Below are positions 26,796 to 36,445 of a stretch of 64,000 nucleotides of DNA, piece by piece (positions within the stretch are counted from its first letter, which is position 1; the number at the start of each line of letters is the position of its first letter). The DNA comes from Chloroflexota bacterium. Lineage in GTDB: Bacteria > Chloroflexota > Anaerolineae > Anaerolineales > UBA4823. Location of the stretch: positions 1 to 64,000 of the forward strand of contig JAKOUW010000096.1 in NCBI GenBank assembly GCA_029782365.1. The letters are read 5' to 3'. The notes beneath the pieces were generated by a model that ran no database searches, was not told where the DNA came from, and saw nothing but the letters and a program-made list of their open reading frames with translations. Position numbers and translations under genes: made by a program.

Positions 26796-27290
26796 TTAGA
26801 TTTTTGTTGGATCAATTTTGCGCAGTACCCTGGCGGGGTTGCCTGCCACAATTGTGTAGGGTAGAACATCCTTGGTGACAACACTCCCAGCGCCAACGAT
26901 TGCGCCCTCACCGATTGTTACACCACACAGGATAGTGGCATTGCTTCCAATCGAAGCTCTGCGTTTGACGGTCGTTTTAATCAACTCCCAATCATCCCCA
27001 GTCTGGACGGAGCCATCCGGGTTGGTCGACCGGGGATATCTGTCATTGATAAACATCACACCATGCCCGATGAACACTTCATCTTCTACGGTTACACCTT
27101 CGCAAATGAATGAATGGCTGGATACTTTGACGCGCTTACCGATTCTGACGCCCGACTGGATTTCAACAAAAGTACCGATTTTCGATTCATCGTCAATCTC
27201 GCAGCCATAAAGATTGACGAACGCATAAATCTTGACGTTTTGCCCAAGTTTGACGTTTGGAGCAATCCGCAGTGTAGGGGAATCACTCAT
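26796..27290 (-). CDS. Left-handed beta-helix N-acetyltransferase (WbpD/WlbB-like)
   Basis: This 164-residue acyltransferase is built of hexapeptide repeats, seen as IAPNVKLGQNVKIYAFVNLY and later VEDEVFIGHGVMFINDRYPR, NATILCGVTIGEGAIVGAGS. The INDRYPR segment is typical of WlbB/WbpD, which acetylates the 3-amino group of UDP-GlcNAc3NA. It acts in the cytosol as a trimer. The ATG is preceded by AAGGAAATAAATTTC. The enzyme completes the trio with the two genes downstream. Confidence 0.88.
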   Translation of the reverse strand: MSDSPTLRIAPNVKLGQNVKIYAFVNLYGCEIDDESKIGTFVEIQSGVRIGKRVKVSSHSFICEGVTVEDEVFIGHGVMFINDRYPRSTNPDGSVQTGDDWELIKTTVKRRASIGSNATILCGVTIGEGAIVGAGSVVTKDVLPYTIVAGNPARVLRKIDPTKI

Positions 27291-27318
27291 GAAATTATTT
27301 ATTTCCTTTCGAAAAATT

Positions 27319-28818
27319 TTAACCAGACCCTATATCCGTGAGCAGCGAAAAGGGGGTCTGGAGGATAATCAAGAAATCCATCCAGATATTTTGTTTCTGG
27401 ATATATTCAATATCCATGCGCACCATTTCGTCGAAACTGACTTTGTTGTGCGCTTTCACTTGCCAGATACCTGTCATACCGGGGATTGTGTTCAGCCTTT
27501 CTTTATGCCATTCATTATAGACTTCAAACTCATAAGGTAATGGCGGGCGCGGACCCACAAGACTCATTTCTCCTCGTAGTACATTGAAAATTTGTGGTAC
27601 CTCATCCAGGCTGGTTTTTCGAATGAATTTGCCAATGCGGGTGATTCGATCATCATTCTTTACTTTAAGGCTGTTTTGACCTGTCAGGTGGGCAACATCC
27701 TCTGGAGACAGATTTTCTGTGATAAGCCGTTGAACATATTCCTGGTGACCGGAAGCACTGGCGCCGGCGTGCATCGAGCGGAATTTGAACATCGTAAAGG
27801 GTTTACCAAATTCACCAATGCGTTCGGTTTTATAAATCGCAGGACCGGGCGATTCTAACTTTATGAGAATGGCAATAATGAGTAAAACCGGCCAGATCAA
27901 TAAAAGTAGGAGGCAGACGATTACCGTATCAAAGATCCGCTTAGCCAGGCGGCGCCCACCGTTGAGCCCGGCTGTGCCCAGGGTAACTACCGGAATACCA
28001 CCAAAACCGTCCAACGTTGAGTTTGGGAAGGAGAGGGCGATTAAATCAGGGATAACATGAGCGCGGACTGATAATTTTTGCAACTTCCGGCAAACATTGA
28101 CCATGCGTTCATGCGCCCGTAATGGAAGGGCGATAACAACATCTTGAATGTGGTAATTCGAAATAATCGATTCAAGATCATCAATTGAGCCGATCACTCG
28201 TAAACCAGCAACTTTGGATGCATGTTTGGTGCTATCATCATCCAGATAGCCAACCAGCTCAAGGTGTTCATAATTTGCATATTGGCCTAATTGATGCGCA
28301 ATCTGCGCCCCCACCTGGCCTGCGCCGATAATTAATACCTTGCGCCAGGAACTGCTTGGCTCATGCTGGAATATGCGGTTGTATAAGACAAGGAGAAGTC
28401 GGCTTGAACACAGGCCTAGCAGCTCGAAAATATAAAAAAGGAGAATAGTAATCCTGGATGTCTCGCGAAAGGAGAAAAAAAGAGCGCCGCTCAGCAGCAT
28501 TACTGCGAGAGAGACGCTCACAAAAATATGACGAAGTTCCATCATCAGGCTGCTACTTTTTCTGCCATCGTACACGCCCGTGGTGATCATCGTGATCGGT
28601 AACAGGATCAGCACTAAGAAATAGGGTTGGATTAAAGCTGAATTGGAGACTTGGCTACCTAACGGCACGCCGATCATACGGAGGTCATTACTTAACCAGC
28701 CAGGAAGAAGTCCAAGAACTATGCGAATTTGATTGGCGAGGAAGAATAAAAGCCAAGTCGAAATAAAATCAATGATCACGAAGCCAACGATTCGTCTGGT
28801 GCTAAATTGCCTTAGCAT
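27319..28818 (-). CDS. Polyprenyl-phosphate sugar phosphotransferase (WbaP/WcaJ-type)
   Basis: This 499-residue membrane enzyme starts polysaccharide synthesis by moving a sugar-phosphate from a nucleotide sugar to the lipid carrier. It has about four N-terminal helices, a CoA-binding-like domain ([18 protein letters not shown] near 170), a fifth hydrophobic segment ([20 protein letters not shown] near 310), and the catalytic domain with [45 protein letters not shown] and GMTGIWQV. I use ATG 28818; a TTG at 28830 is the alternative and neither has a clear ribosome site. The sugar cannot be deduced. Confidence 0.92.
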   Translation of the reverse strand: MLRQFSTRRIVGFVIIDFISTWLLFFLANQIRIVLGLLPGWLSNDLRMIGVPLGSQVSNSALIQPYFLVLILLPITMITTGVYDGRKSSSLMMELRHIFVSVSLAVMLLSGALFFSFRETSRITILLFYIFELLGLCSSRLLLVLYNRIFQHEPSSSWRKVLIIGAGQVGAQIAHQLGQYANYEHLELVGYLDDDSTKHASKVAGLRVIGSIDDLESIISNYHIQDVVIALPLRAHERMVNVCRKLQKLSVRAHVIPDLIALSFPNSTLDGFGGIPVVTLGTAGLNGGRRLAKRIFDTVIVCLLLLLIWPVLLIIAILIKLESPGPAIYKTERIGEFGKPFTMFKFRSMHAGASASGHQEYVQRLITENLSPEDVAHLTGQNSLKVKNDDRITRIGKFIRKTSLDEVPQIFNVLRGEMSLVGPRPPLPYEFEVYNEWHKERLNTIPGMTGIWQVKAHNKVSFDEMVRMDIEYIQKQNIWMDFLIILQTPFSLLTDIGSG

Positions 28819-28896
28819 ATATATCCGCAATTTTTAGTAGAATGAAAATGATTATACACTATATGCAAAATTTTATAAAAATGTCACATGAGATGA

Positions 28897-29910
28897 TTAA
28901 AGTGACCTGGCCGAGAGTATTTCTTCAGAGATGGTGGATAAAAGCGTTTCATTTTCAAGCGCAGGCTTTTTTACTGGTAATTCTGTGAAATCCAATTTTG
29001 CAAAATCATCTTCGTTTTCCAATTGGATCATTCGCCCAATTTTGATGAGATAATCATCAACTGCTCCCATTTTTCCTTTAAATATAGTGTAAGTTGGCGT
29101 ACCTAATACGGCTGACTCGCGGTTCATCGTTCCGCCACCGCTGATTGTCAACGCAGCATGATAAAGTAAATTAGGCCCATCATAGATTTTTTCGGCAGAA
29201 TGGATGGAGGATAAGTGGTTGATGGTCTCTTTTTGAGACTTAATGCGCGGAATAAACAAGAAATGGACGCCATCTATTTCGTTAAGATATTTGAGCAATG
29301 AATCGAAAAGATCGTTTTCAAAACGATGATAAGCAGTCCAAGGAGCTGGAGGGCGGATGACCACCAATGGCTTATTTGTTGGTAAATTCTCCCTCTGCAA
29401 ATAGTTCGGGTCAGGGCTGAAGTGTGCGAGATATATTTGTTCTTTGATCCCTGGATAAAACTTAACTTTCTTCCCTGCACCATACTTCCTCACTTGTGCT
29501 AGCGGGAATGGTTCCGGGACGATCACCTTTTTCGCCAGGCGAAAACAGATATGGTTCAGAGGTTGGTGTTCATAATCCATAAGTGTGACGGCTGGAATGC
29601 CAAGGATTCTGGCAGCTACAACCTGGGAATAAGAGTTATGGCTGACGGCAAGTTGAAAGTGCTGACCATTTGCCCAACGCATCAATTGTAGGCTGCGCAG
29701 AGCGATTTCACGCATCAAGTTTAATAAGTTTCTGCCCCCATGTTGGCCAATCAGGTGGTGTTTGATTCCCAACTTGTTGGCTAATTCGACAGTTTGAGCA
29801 TAAGCGCGTGTAGTGACATGCACTTCATGGCCTTCCTGGAGAAGCTTTTGGATGATGGGTTTAAAAACCAACACTTGAGGTGAATTAGCAAGGTCAATCC
29901 AAATTTTCAT
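28897..29910 (-). CDS. DUF354 protein (UDP-GlcNAc 2-epimerase/GT-B-like)
   Basis: This protein of 337 residues begins MKIWIDLANSPQVLVFKPII, the conserved DUF354 start, and continues with a GT-B-like fold, including LAVSHNSYSQVVAARILGIP, VTLMDYEHQP, VVIRPPAPWTAYH and ALTISGGGTMNRESAVLGTP. The last block resembles nucleotide-sugar sites of 2-epimerases and glycosyltransferases. Its biochemical function is not established. The ATG at 29910 overlaps the preceding gene's TGA (ATGA), so I reject the longer frame reaching 30054. It belongs with the next two genes in an apparent module. Confidence 0.82.
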   Translation of the reverse strand: MKIWIDLANSPQVLVFKPIIQKLLQEGHEVHVTTRAYAQTVELANKLGIKHHLIGQHGGRNLLNLMREIALRSLQLMRWANGQHFQLAVSHNSYSQVVAARILGIPAVTLMDYEHQPLNHICFRLAKKVIVPEPFPLAQVRKYGAGKKVKFYPGIKEQIYLAHFSPDPNYLQRENLPTNKPLVVIRPPAPWTAYHRFENDLFDSLLKYLNEIDGVHFLFIPRIKSQKETINHLSSIHSAEKIYDGPNLLYHAALTISGGGTMNRESAVLGTPTYTIFKGKMGAVDDYLIKIGRMIQLENEDDFAKLDFTELPVKKPALENETLLSTISEEILSARSL

Positions 29911-31091
29911 AGGATGCCTGCCACTTCCAGTTCGACTAATGCACGCAGCATCCAGGCCTGGCTCCAGCGCATAAAGGGAATCTTGTTGCGATAATAGCGA
30001 TCTTTTTGATAAATAAAATATCCATGCTTTGTCTGCATATTCGTTATCCCCCATTCAGCAATTTTTATCGCCTGGGTGACTGCTTTATTATCCTGATCTT
30101 TAAAAGCTAAAAAAGTAAGGATGGCCTGGGCTACTGCATGGATATCCACCGGCCAAATTTTGTTAGCATAATACTTGGGTGTTCCATCCTCTAAGAAAAA
30201 GGTATCCTTCCAATACGTATATCCTTTCTCAATCGCAGTGTGGAACTCGTTGGTGCGCAAACAAAAAGCAATCTTTTGCAAGGCTGTGAGGACATAACCA
30301 GTATGAAAATTATCTATCCATTGATCAATTGATTGCTCACCATACCACCATGATCCATCAGGCCTTTGATGGCGGACGGTATAATGGGCAGCCGCCAGGG
30401 ATTTCTCTTCTAATAATCCTTCCCGAGTCAAAGCTGAAACTTCAGCAAGGACTCTGGCGACGAGCAGGTTAGCATTATGGATGTATCTGAAGTCGAGAGG
30501 TGTATAGCTAAAACAAATTTCACCCTTAGTCGAGGATTCGGAATGTAAATCTTCAAGAAAAAAATCGCATGCACTGCGAGCGATTGCCAGAGGTTGTATT
30601 TTTTCTAAAGAGGCGGACTTCACTTCATCACGCATGCTGTGAATATCTAGAAAGGCCAAAGCATTAAAAGCCGTGCTCACACTGGAAGGTGTGCCGCGTG
30701 GCGCGAAAAATCCTCGGTTAGGCCAATCGAAATTGTATCCCCAGCAGGCGCCATGGTATCCGGTTGACTTGTTGGCTATCAACCAGTCTCCAAAATACCG
30801 AACATGTTGCAAAGACGCTTCATCATTTTGAACCATAAATATTCGCAGGTATGATGCAAGGAATAAACCAATACCTTTCGGATTGTAACCTTTCTGAATA
30901 AGCAGAATTGGCCGCAAATTAATTGGGCTTTTTTTTAATAGTTGAACCCAGAGCTGCCCAATTCGGCGATTGTGGAAGGTGAGAGCTCTCAAAATGGGGC
31001 TGTTCAGTGCATCGAAAGGATCCCAACCTTGAAAGTTTTCCCCTTCAATCCATCGCTCCAGCCGCTGACGAGCCTCGCGGATCATTCCCAT
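29907..31091 (-). CDS. Alpha/alpha-barrel (six-hairpin-type) protein of the polysaccharide locus
   Basis: This 394-residue protein consists almost entirely of paired helices with aromatic and Gly-rich turns: WLIANKSTGYHGACWGYNFD, GFFAPRGTPSSVSTAFNALA, RHQRPDGSWWYGE and NFHTGYVLTALQ. The repeated HH-loop pattern resembles (alpha/alpha)6 barrels such as six-hairpin glycosidases and uronyl C5-epimerases. No catalytic assignment is possible. There is no signal peptide, so it seems cytosolic. I start at ATG 31091, two bases after the stop of the two-domain oxidoreductase; upstream codons lie inside that gene. It overlaps the DUF354 gene by four bases. Confidence 0.7.
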   Translation of the reverse strand: MGMIREARQRLERWIEGENFQGWDPFDALNSPILRALTFHNRRIGQLWVQLLKKSPINLRPILLIQKGYNPKGIGLFLASYLRIFMVQNDEASLQHVRYFGDWLIANKSTGYHGACWGYNFDWPNRGFFAPRGTPSSVSTAFNALAFLDIHSMRDEVKSASLEKIQPLAIARSACDFFLEDLHSESSTKGEICFSYTPLDFRYIHNANLLVARVLAEVSALTREGLLEEKSLAAAHYTVRHQRPDGSWWYGEQSIDQWIDNFHTGYVLTALQKIAFCLRTNEFHTAIEKGYTYWKDTFFLEDGTPKYYANKIWPVDIHAVAQAILTFLAFKDQDNKAVTQAIKIAEWGITNMQTKHGYFIYQKDRYYRNKIPFMRWSQAWMLRALVELEVAGIL

Positions 31092-31092
31092 T

Positions 31093-33252
31093 TCATCCAA
31101 CCTCAACGGGTTCTTGGGAATGCAAGGATTCGATGGCTGCAAAACTGGCCAGGGTGGCAATGACTGATTCGGCAAACGGCACCGGTTCACTTTTACCAGA
31201 TCGAATCGCATCGACCCACGCTTCCATTTCGTGTTTATGACCTTTATCCTGGGCTCCCTGGCGAGACAGGATCTTCTTTCCATCTTTAAATAAAGTCAAG
31301 CTCTGGTAATCATTTAGTACTGCCGCTTTCCCGGCTCCAAACACTTCAAGGTATTCTTTGGGGACAGATTTATCCCCATTTGCAATGTATAAAACGCTGC
31401 CAATTGAGCCATTTTTCAGTTGTACATTGATAGAAACATTATCATCGTTGTATTTTCCCTGGTTCGGCAGGCCAGAGGCATAAACGCGGCAAATCGTGGA
31501 GCCAGAAATGAATTGGAGCAAGTCAAGAAAATGGCAGACTTCTCCGACGATCCTGCCACCGCCTTGTTCCGGATCTTGTGTCCAATGGTCTAGAGGCAGA
31601 TAACCAGCATTAATCCTGTAATTGAGGGCAAACGGCTCAGACGATTTCTCGAACCAACGGACCAGATCTAGCACCATGGGAGCAAATCGCCTGTTAAACC
31701 CAACCATCAAGAATGGATTTGTCCTTTGTGCCATAGAATAAGTTTTCAATATTTCATTTAACTCTTCCCTGTTCATGGCGAGAGGTTTCTCGACGTGAAC
31801 TTTCTTGCCCTTATTGATCGCCTGAATTGCCAGATTTGCATGCGAGCCGTGCCGGGTGGCGATAACCACCGCCTGGATATCTTCATCATCCAACAAATCG
31901 ACAGGCCCTGAGACTGCTTTTTCAAACCCAAAACGGTCAGCTACATCCCGCGACTCAAGCGGTGCGAGTGTTGTGATGCCAACCAGGCTTGCTTGTGGAT
32001 TGTTTTTGAGGTGAGGTAGTAACATGCTTTGTGCGAAGTTTCCTGCACCAATAAATCCAATGCCAAGTTTGGAGGTGAGCGGGGAGCTGGTTTTAATATT
32101 GAGCTGAATTGAATTGTCAGAGATGTTTGTTTCCGGGTTGTATTTGAATAAGACACCCATGTTCGGCTCACCGGTCTTACCTGAGATGAGATCATAGGCT
32201 TTCACCGCGTCATCGATAAAGAATTGGTGGGTGATCAACGGAGCAACATTGATTTTCCCACCCGCCGCCAGCTTTAGAAATGTTTCGACGTTGCGCTGTT
32301 CTGTAAAACGCACATACCCATAAGGATAATCAAGGCCCTTTTCTTCATAATTCGGATCATAGCGCCCTGGTCCGTAAGAACGCGAAATGGAAAATGAAAT
32401 TTCTTTGTTGTAATACGGTTCACGAGGCAGAGAAAGGCCCACGGCTCCAACGACAACCACGCGTCCTTTATTACGACATATTTCGCCAGCAAATTCAACT
32501 GGGCGGTTACTTGCAGTGCCAGCGGTAATGATCACAACATCGGCGCCTTGAGCGTGGGTTTCTGAAAGAAGCCTGTTTTTGATCATCCCTTCGCTGCTTT
32601 CAACAACATCGGCTCCCGCCTGCCTGGCAACTTCGCAGCGAGATGGATTCGGCTCAAACCCAAAGACGACAGCGCCGGCTGCTTTTAATAATTGGACGGT
32701 TAATTGGCCTAAAAGACCCAAGCCGACAACAGTAACAACCTCGCCAAGACGCACTTCCGCCAAGCGTATGCCTTGCATGGCTATTGCCCCAACGGTCGCG
32801 AAGGCAGCGGTTTCCAAGTTTACGCCCTGGGGAACTTTTACACATAAATTTTTTGGAACCGCCATGACTTCGGCATGCGCAGCGGAGGCACCGCTGCATG
32901 ATACCCAATCACCTGCTTTCAAATCCTTGACCCCTTCTCCGACAGCCAGTACGATGCCGGAGGCACTGTACCCCATTGGAGATCGAGCCTCCAGGCGTGT
33001 TTTCACTTTCTGGTAGGTGGTTGCGAACCCGGCTTGCTTGAATGAGGCTATTACCTGCTTCACCTGATCTGGTCGCGATAAAGCTTTTCCGATCAGGGAT
33101 TTACGGCCTGTTTCAATTTTGGTGCGCTCTGTGCCTGCGCTGATCAGTGAATAAGCTGTTCTAACAAGCACATAACCAGCCTGAATCCCTGGCATCGGGA
33201 CTTCATCGACGGATAATTTACCAGAGCGCATATTTTGGGATAATTGTTTCAT
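31093..33252 (-). CDS. Two-domain oxidoreductase: MDR-type dehydrogenase fused to Gfo/Idh/MocA domain
   Basis: This 719-residue fusion has two parts. Residues 1-360 form a medium-chain dehydrogenase with VVTVVGLGLLGQLTVQLLKA and SCSGASAAHAEVMAVP; the usual catalytic zinc Cys is replaced (ISAGTERTK), suggesting zinc-independent chemistry. Residues 375-719 form a Gfo/Idh/MocA dehydrogenase with LGIGFIGAGNFAQSM, the EKP motif in KVHVEKPLA and GGGRIVGEVCHFLDLL. The fusion is known in polysaccharide clusters, often beside DUF354, but its substrate is not known to me. A redox-neutral oxidation and re-reduction of one sugar is an attractive idea. It overlaps the acyltransferase stop (ATGA) upstream. 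Confidence 0.88.
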   Translation of the reverse strand: MKQLSQNMRSGKLSVDEVPMPGIQAGYVLVRTAYSLISAGTERTKIETGRKSLIGKALSRPDQVKQVIASFKQAGFATTYQKVKTRLEARSPMGYSASGIVLAVGEGVKDLKAGDWVSCSGASAAHAEVMAVPKNLCVKVPQGVNLETAAFATVGAIAMQGIRLAEVRLGEVVTVVGLGLLGQLTVQLLKAAGAVVFGFEPNPSRCEVARQAGADVVESSEGMIKNRLLSETHAQGADVVIITAGTASNRPVEFAGEICRNKGRVVVVGAVGLSLPREPYYNKEISFSISRSYGPGRYDPNYEEKGLDYPYGYVRFTEQRNVETFLKLAAGGKINVAPLITHQFFIDDAVKAYDLISGKTGEPNMGVLFKYNPETNISDNSIQLNIKTSSPLTSKLGIGFIGAGNFAQSMLLPHLKNNPQASLVGITTLAPLESRDVADRFGFEKAVSGPVDLLDDEDIQAVVIATRHGSHANLAIQAINKGKKVHVEKPLAMNREELNEILKTYSMAQRTNPFLMVGFNRRFAPMVLDLVRWFEKSSEPFALNYRINAGYLPLDHWTQDPEQGGGRIVGEVCHFLDLLQFISGSTICRVYASGLPNQGKYNDDNVSINVQLKNGSIGSVLYIANGDKSVPKEYLEVFGAGKAAVLNDYQSLTLFKDGKKILSRQGAQDKGHKHEMEAWVDAIRSGKSEPVPFAESVIATLASFAAIESLHSQEPVEVG

Positions 33253-34361
33253 TTATTCAATCCTTCATCGTCTTTATGATTTGCAGAAAATTTCAGGTAG
33301 GGAGAAAAACGCAAACGCCAAATTTGCAATAGATGGTTGAGACGCTTGCGTAAATAACTCATCATCGGCGCTTCAATATAATCGTGAATTAATTTTGAAA
33401 CTAGCAAAGCCAGGCCTATAACGATTAAAAATGTTGCGATCGCCGGTAAACGGGGGTTAAGCCAGTTGAGGATGATATAACCAATATTTTGGTGAATCAA
33501 ATACAGCGGATACGTCAGCGCACCAAGTTCAATTAGATAAGGATTCTTGATCTTGAAATCGAATTTCGTCAAAAAATAAAAAATTGCATAGAATATCGTG
33601 ATCAAGATGCCAATCGCATAAGGGCTGAAAGGCGTGTGGTAATCGGCTGCCAATTCGTAGGAGCGCTGAATTGACAAGTAAATCGAAAGAAAAAGTGTAA
33701 GTATAACCATAAGAAACCGTAGAGAATTCCAGCCGTTTTTTTTGGCTAAAAAGAAGAATGCGCCGGAAATAAAATAAGATGAATAGGATGCTGCAGTCAA
33801 ATAAAGTAAGATTCGATTATTTACAATAATTGCAGCTAATGTGACTACCAACCAACCAATGAGAAGCTTCTCGATATTTTTGATTTGCCCCAAAAAAAGC
33901 ACTAAAAAGATAAACGCATATAACTTAATTTCTTCGCGCAGTGACCAATAAACATGGTCAATATCTTCGATCTTAAAATAACCGCTCAACATTGTCATAT
34001 TCAATGTATACTGGGTGATGGTAGGTTTGTAGAATTCTCGGGCAAAAATGAAAGTAACCAAAAAAGTCAAGGTGCAAGCAATCCAATAAGCCGGATACAG
34101 CCTAGTTAATCTGGAGATTACGAATTCGCCAGCAGATTTCCCCATGGCGGTCATCAGAATGACAAATCCACTGATCAGGAAAAAGAGATCCACACCAAGA
34201 TATCCATAGCGAGAGATAAAATCTATAGAAGGAATAGAGAAAGTTGTAAAACCATCGCCGCCGGCTGCCCCACGGAATGAATAATGGTAGATGACAACTG
34301 CAAGGGCGGCAATAAAACGCAGTAAATCTAATTCATAAAACCGTTTTTTTTCATCCATCAT
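33249..34361 (-). CDS. Acyltransferase 3 family membrane protein (O-acetylation of glycan)
   Basis: This 370-residue protein has about ten membrane helices. The family start FYELDLLRFIAALAVVIYHY contains the conserved R and the catalytic His, followed by YLGVDLFFLISGFVI. Such proteins add acetyl or other acyl groups to surface sugars. I start at ATG 34361, with GGTGAAGAT upstream; the longer frame (34385) runs into the preceding gene. The target is probably the polysaccharide built by this locus. Confidence 0.9.
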   Translation of the reverse strand: MMDEKKRFYELDLLRFIAALAVVIYHYSFRGAAGGDGFTTFSIPSIDFISRYGYLGVDLFFLISGFVILMTAMGKSAGEFVISRLTRLYPAYWIACTLTFLVTFIFAREFYKPTITQYTLNMTMLSGYFKIEDIDHVYWSLREEIKLYAFIFLVLFLGQIKNIEKLLIGWLVVTLAAIIVNNRILLYLTAASYSSYFISGAFFFLAKKNGWNSLRFLMVILTLFLSIYLSIQRSYELAADYHTPFSPYAIGILITIFYAIFYFLTKFDFKIKNPYLIELGALTYPLYLIHQNIGYIILNWLNPRLPAIATFLIVIGLALLVSKLIHDYIEAPMMSYLRKRLNHLLQIWRLRFSPYLKFSANHKDDEGLNK

Positions 34362-34369
34362 ATCTTCAC

Positions 34370-35491
34370 CTAATTCCGATCGCAAATCCTGTGGTAGATC
34401 GCAGCATAATCTTGTGAAACGATCTGAGTGTCATAAAATTTTTCCGCCTGTGCTCTATTGGCCAAACTGATCCGCTGACGGATAATCTCATCTGAGGAAA
34501 TCTTAATTATCGTTTCAGAGATTTGATCAGGGCGATTTGGTTGCACGAAAAATCCATTCAAATCCTCCTCAACAACATCTGGAATCGATCCAACCCGGCA
34601 GGTGATGATCACCATGCCGGCGGCCATCGCTTCAATGATGATATAAGGTAAACCTTCTGGCAGCATGCTTGGAAGTATCATCACCTGGCATGTCGAAAAA
34701 AGATGGTTTTTTATTTCTGGGCTGACATGCCCGTACACACTGACTTTCCCAGCATGTGGTGAGGCTTCAATCGCCTTGCGCACGGCTGACAATTCCTCCC
34801 CATCGCCTGCAAAATGAAATTCAAGATTGGGATTTCCTTCGAGGGTAGATGGAATGGCGTCGACAATGTCCCAAATACCTTTTCCTTTTATGAATCGCGA
34901 CATAAATAATATTCGAATGATTCCATTTTCAGGCGCCTGGTTCACTCTGGAAAATGAATTTACATCGATCATAACAGGTATAGACTTAATGTTTAAGCGA
35001 GGAAAATATCCGGATAATGCCTCTTGCTTGGCTTTTGAAGGAACGATCACCTGTTCTGTCAGGCTGAGCAGCCCACCAATCAGGTTGATGAGCAGTTTGT
35101 TTGAACCAAGGAAGCGGGCAGGAACGCCGCCGTGAAACTGCATGACCACCGGTATAAAGAAGCAGCGCGCGATAACTAATAATTGTGAATCGCGCCAAAA
35201 AGATTTGTGGTCAAAGCTTGGGTTCAGATGAACCGCATCAGGCCTATTTCGCAAGACAGCCAAGATAAACCTAAACCACATGGTCAAGATTCGTTGGATG
35301 AAACTTATAGGGGATTCTGGATGGTCTACATTTCCATAATTCGGAGAACCGACACCAAAAACGACAGGCTGAAATTCATCCCAAATCGGCGCTGTTAACA
35401 AAGTATGAATGTGGGTATACACCCCTCCCCGGCTGTAAATATAATCCAGACCCACTCCGGTCAGGAGTATTTTCTTAATCTTGCTTGCCAT
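34370..35491 (-). CDS. GT4-type glycosyltransferase
   Basis: This 373-residue cytosolic enzyme has the GT-B fold. N-terminal Gly-rich GVGLDYIYSRGGVYTHIHTL, the central link ILFMSRFIKGKGIWDIVDAI, and the C-terminal E-x7-E nucleotide-sugar motif in PSMLPEGLPYIIIEAMAAG place it in family GT4. It would add one sugar to the lipid-linked repeat unit; donor and acceptor are unknown. It is the only classical glycosyltransferase I recognise in the locus. Its ATG directly abuts the stop of the next upstream gene. Confidence 0.9.
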   Translation of the reverse strand: MASKIKKILLTGVGLDYIYSRGGVYTHIHTLLTAPIWDEFQPVVFGVGSPNYGNVDHPESPISFIQRILTMWFRFILAVLRNRPDAVHLNPSFDHKSFWRDSQLLVIARCFFIPVVMQFHGGVPARFLGSNKLLINLIGGLLSLTEQVIVPSKAKQEALSGYFPRLNIKSIPVMIDVNSFSRVNQAPENGIIRILFMSRFIKGKGIWDIVDAIPSTLEGNPNLEFHFAGDGEELSAVRKAIEASPHAGKVSVYGHVSPEIKNHLFSTCQVMILPSMLPEGLPYIIIEAMAAGMVIITCRVGSIPDVVEEDLNGFFVQPNRPDQISETIIKISSDEIIRQRISLANRAQAEKFYDTQIVSQDYAAIYHRICDRN

Positions 35492-36445
35492 TTATAAATT
35501 GGGATCGTCAGGACAAAACTTGCTTCGCCAATGCTCCAGATTATCCAAAATGCTTTTCTCGAGAGGAATCTCCGGCGCCCAATTGGTCAGGTTTTTGGTA
35601 CGCGTGTAATCGCCAATTTGAATCGGCACATCCCAGGCAGAAAATGTCGTATGCAATACCTGGATTTCAATTGGGATTTGGGAATGGGAAACGAGCTTAT
35701 CCAGGATCTCCTGGATTGATACCGCTGAGCCTGAAGCAACATTGTAAACATCGCCTGATTGACCATGCAGCATCAGAAGCCAATATGCTTTCACAGCATC
35801 GCGCACATCGACGAAATCGCGCGCAGTGGTCAAATTACCGGTTTTAAGAATTGGTTCAGCAAAACATTTTTCGATGCGAGCAATTTGTTGTGAAAATGCA
35901 CTGACCACATGCATTCCCGATTCGTTGGGTCCGATCAGGTTAAAAGTTCGCACACGGACCACATCCAGGATGTTGCGGTAAGCGTACTGGGCGGCAAGGA
36001 GGCTTTGAGCGGCCTTGCTGATACCGTATGGACTGAGCGGGCGCAAGGGATTCGATTCACTGATTGGCAGTTCATCAATGTAGGACAGGCCATATTCAGA
36101 CGATGAGCCAGCAACAAGTATGCGCACTTTTGATTTCAATCTAACGAGCGCATCGAGGAGATTTTGCGTTCCCAGCACATTTACTCTTAAAAGATCATGC
36201 AGATTGTCGGATTTCAAAATGGCAGCCAGGTGGAATACAAACTGCGGCTCCACCTTCTCACAAGCGGCAAAAATCTGCTCTGCATCGGTTATTTCCGCGT
36301 TCAACCAACGACCTTGCCAATCAGGAGGGCAAGCAATGCCAGGTCTATCCATTCCCCACAATTCTAATCCTTGAGCGGTGAGCAAATTCGCCAGGTGGTG
36401 GCTGACAAAACCGCCAGCCCCGGTGATCAACGCTCGCTGGCTCAT
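35492..36445 (-). CDS. NAD-dependent epimerase/dehydratase, probable NDP-4-keto-6-deoxyhexose reductase
   Basis: This 317-residue extended short-chain dehydrogenase has the Rossmann motif ITGAGGFVSHHLANLL, a Ser in AGSSSEYG and the Tyr/Lys pair in SPYGISKAAQSLLA. The pattern, including NLIGPNESGMHVVSAFSQQI, resembles GDP-4-dehydro-6-deoxymannose reductases (Rmd). It overlaps the nucleotidyltransferase gene by four bases (ATGA). With the 4,6-dehydratase at 37196 it could make a 6-deoxyhexose nucleotide. The exact product is inferred only. Confidence 0.8.
   Translation of the reverse strand: MSQRALITGAGGFVSHHLANLLTAQGLELWGMDRPGIACPPDWQGRWLNAEITDAEQIFAACEKVEPQFVFHLAAILKSDNLHDLLRVNVLGTQNLLDALVRLKSKVRILVAGSSSEYGLSYIDELPISESNPLRPLSPYGISKAAQSLLAAQYAYRNILDVVRVRTFNLIGPNESGMHVVSAFSQQIARIEKCFAEPILKTGNLTTARDFVDVRDAVKAYWLLMLHGQSGDVYNVASGSAVSIQEILDKLVSHSQIPIEIQVLHTTFSAWDVPIQIGDYTRTKNLTNWAPEIPLEKSILDNLEHWRSKFCPDDPNL

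Noticed and set aside
29911..30054. Extended N-terminus of the DUF354 protein
   Set aside because: The conserved start MKIWIDLANSPQ begins at 29910 with an ATGA overlap; the extra 48 codons lie inside the upstream gene and are unlike the family.
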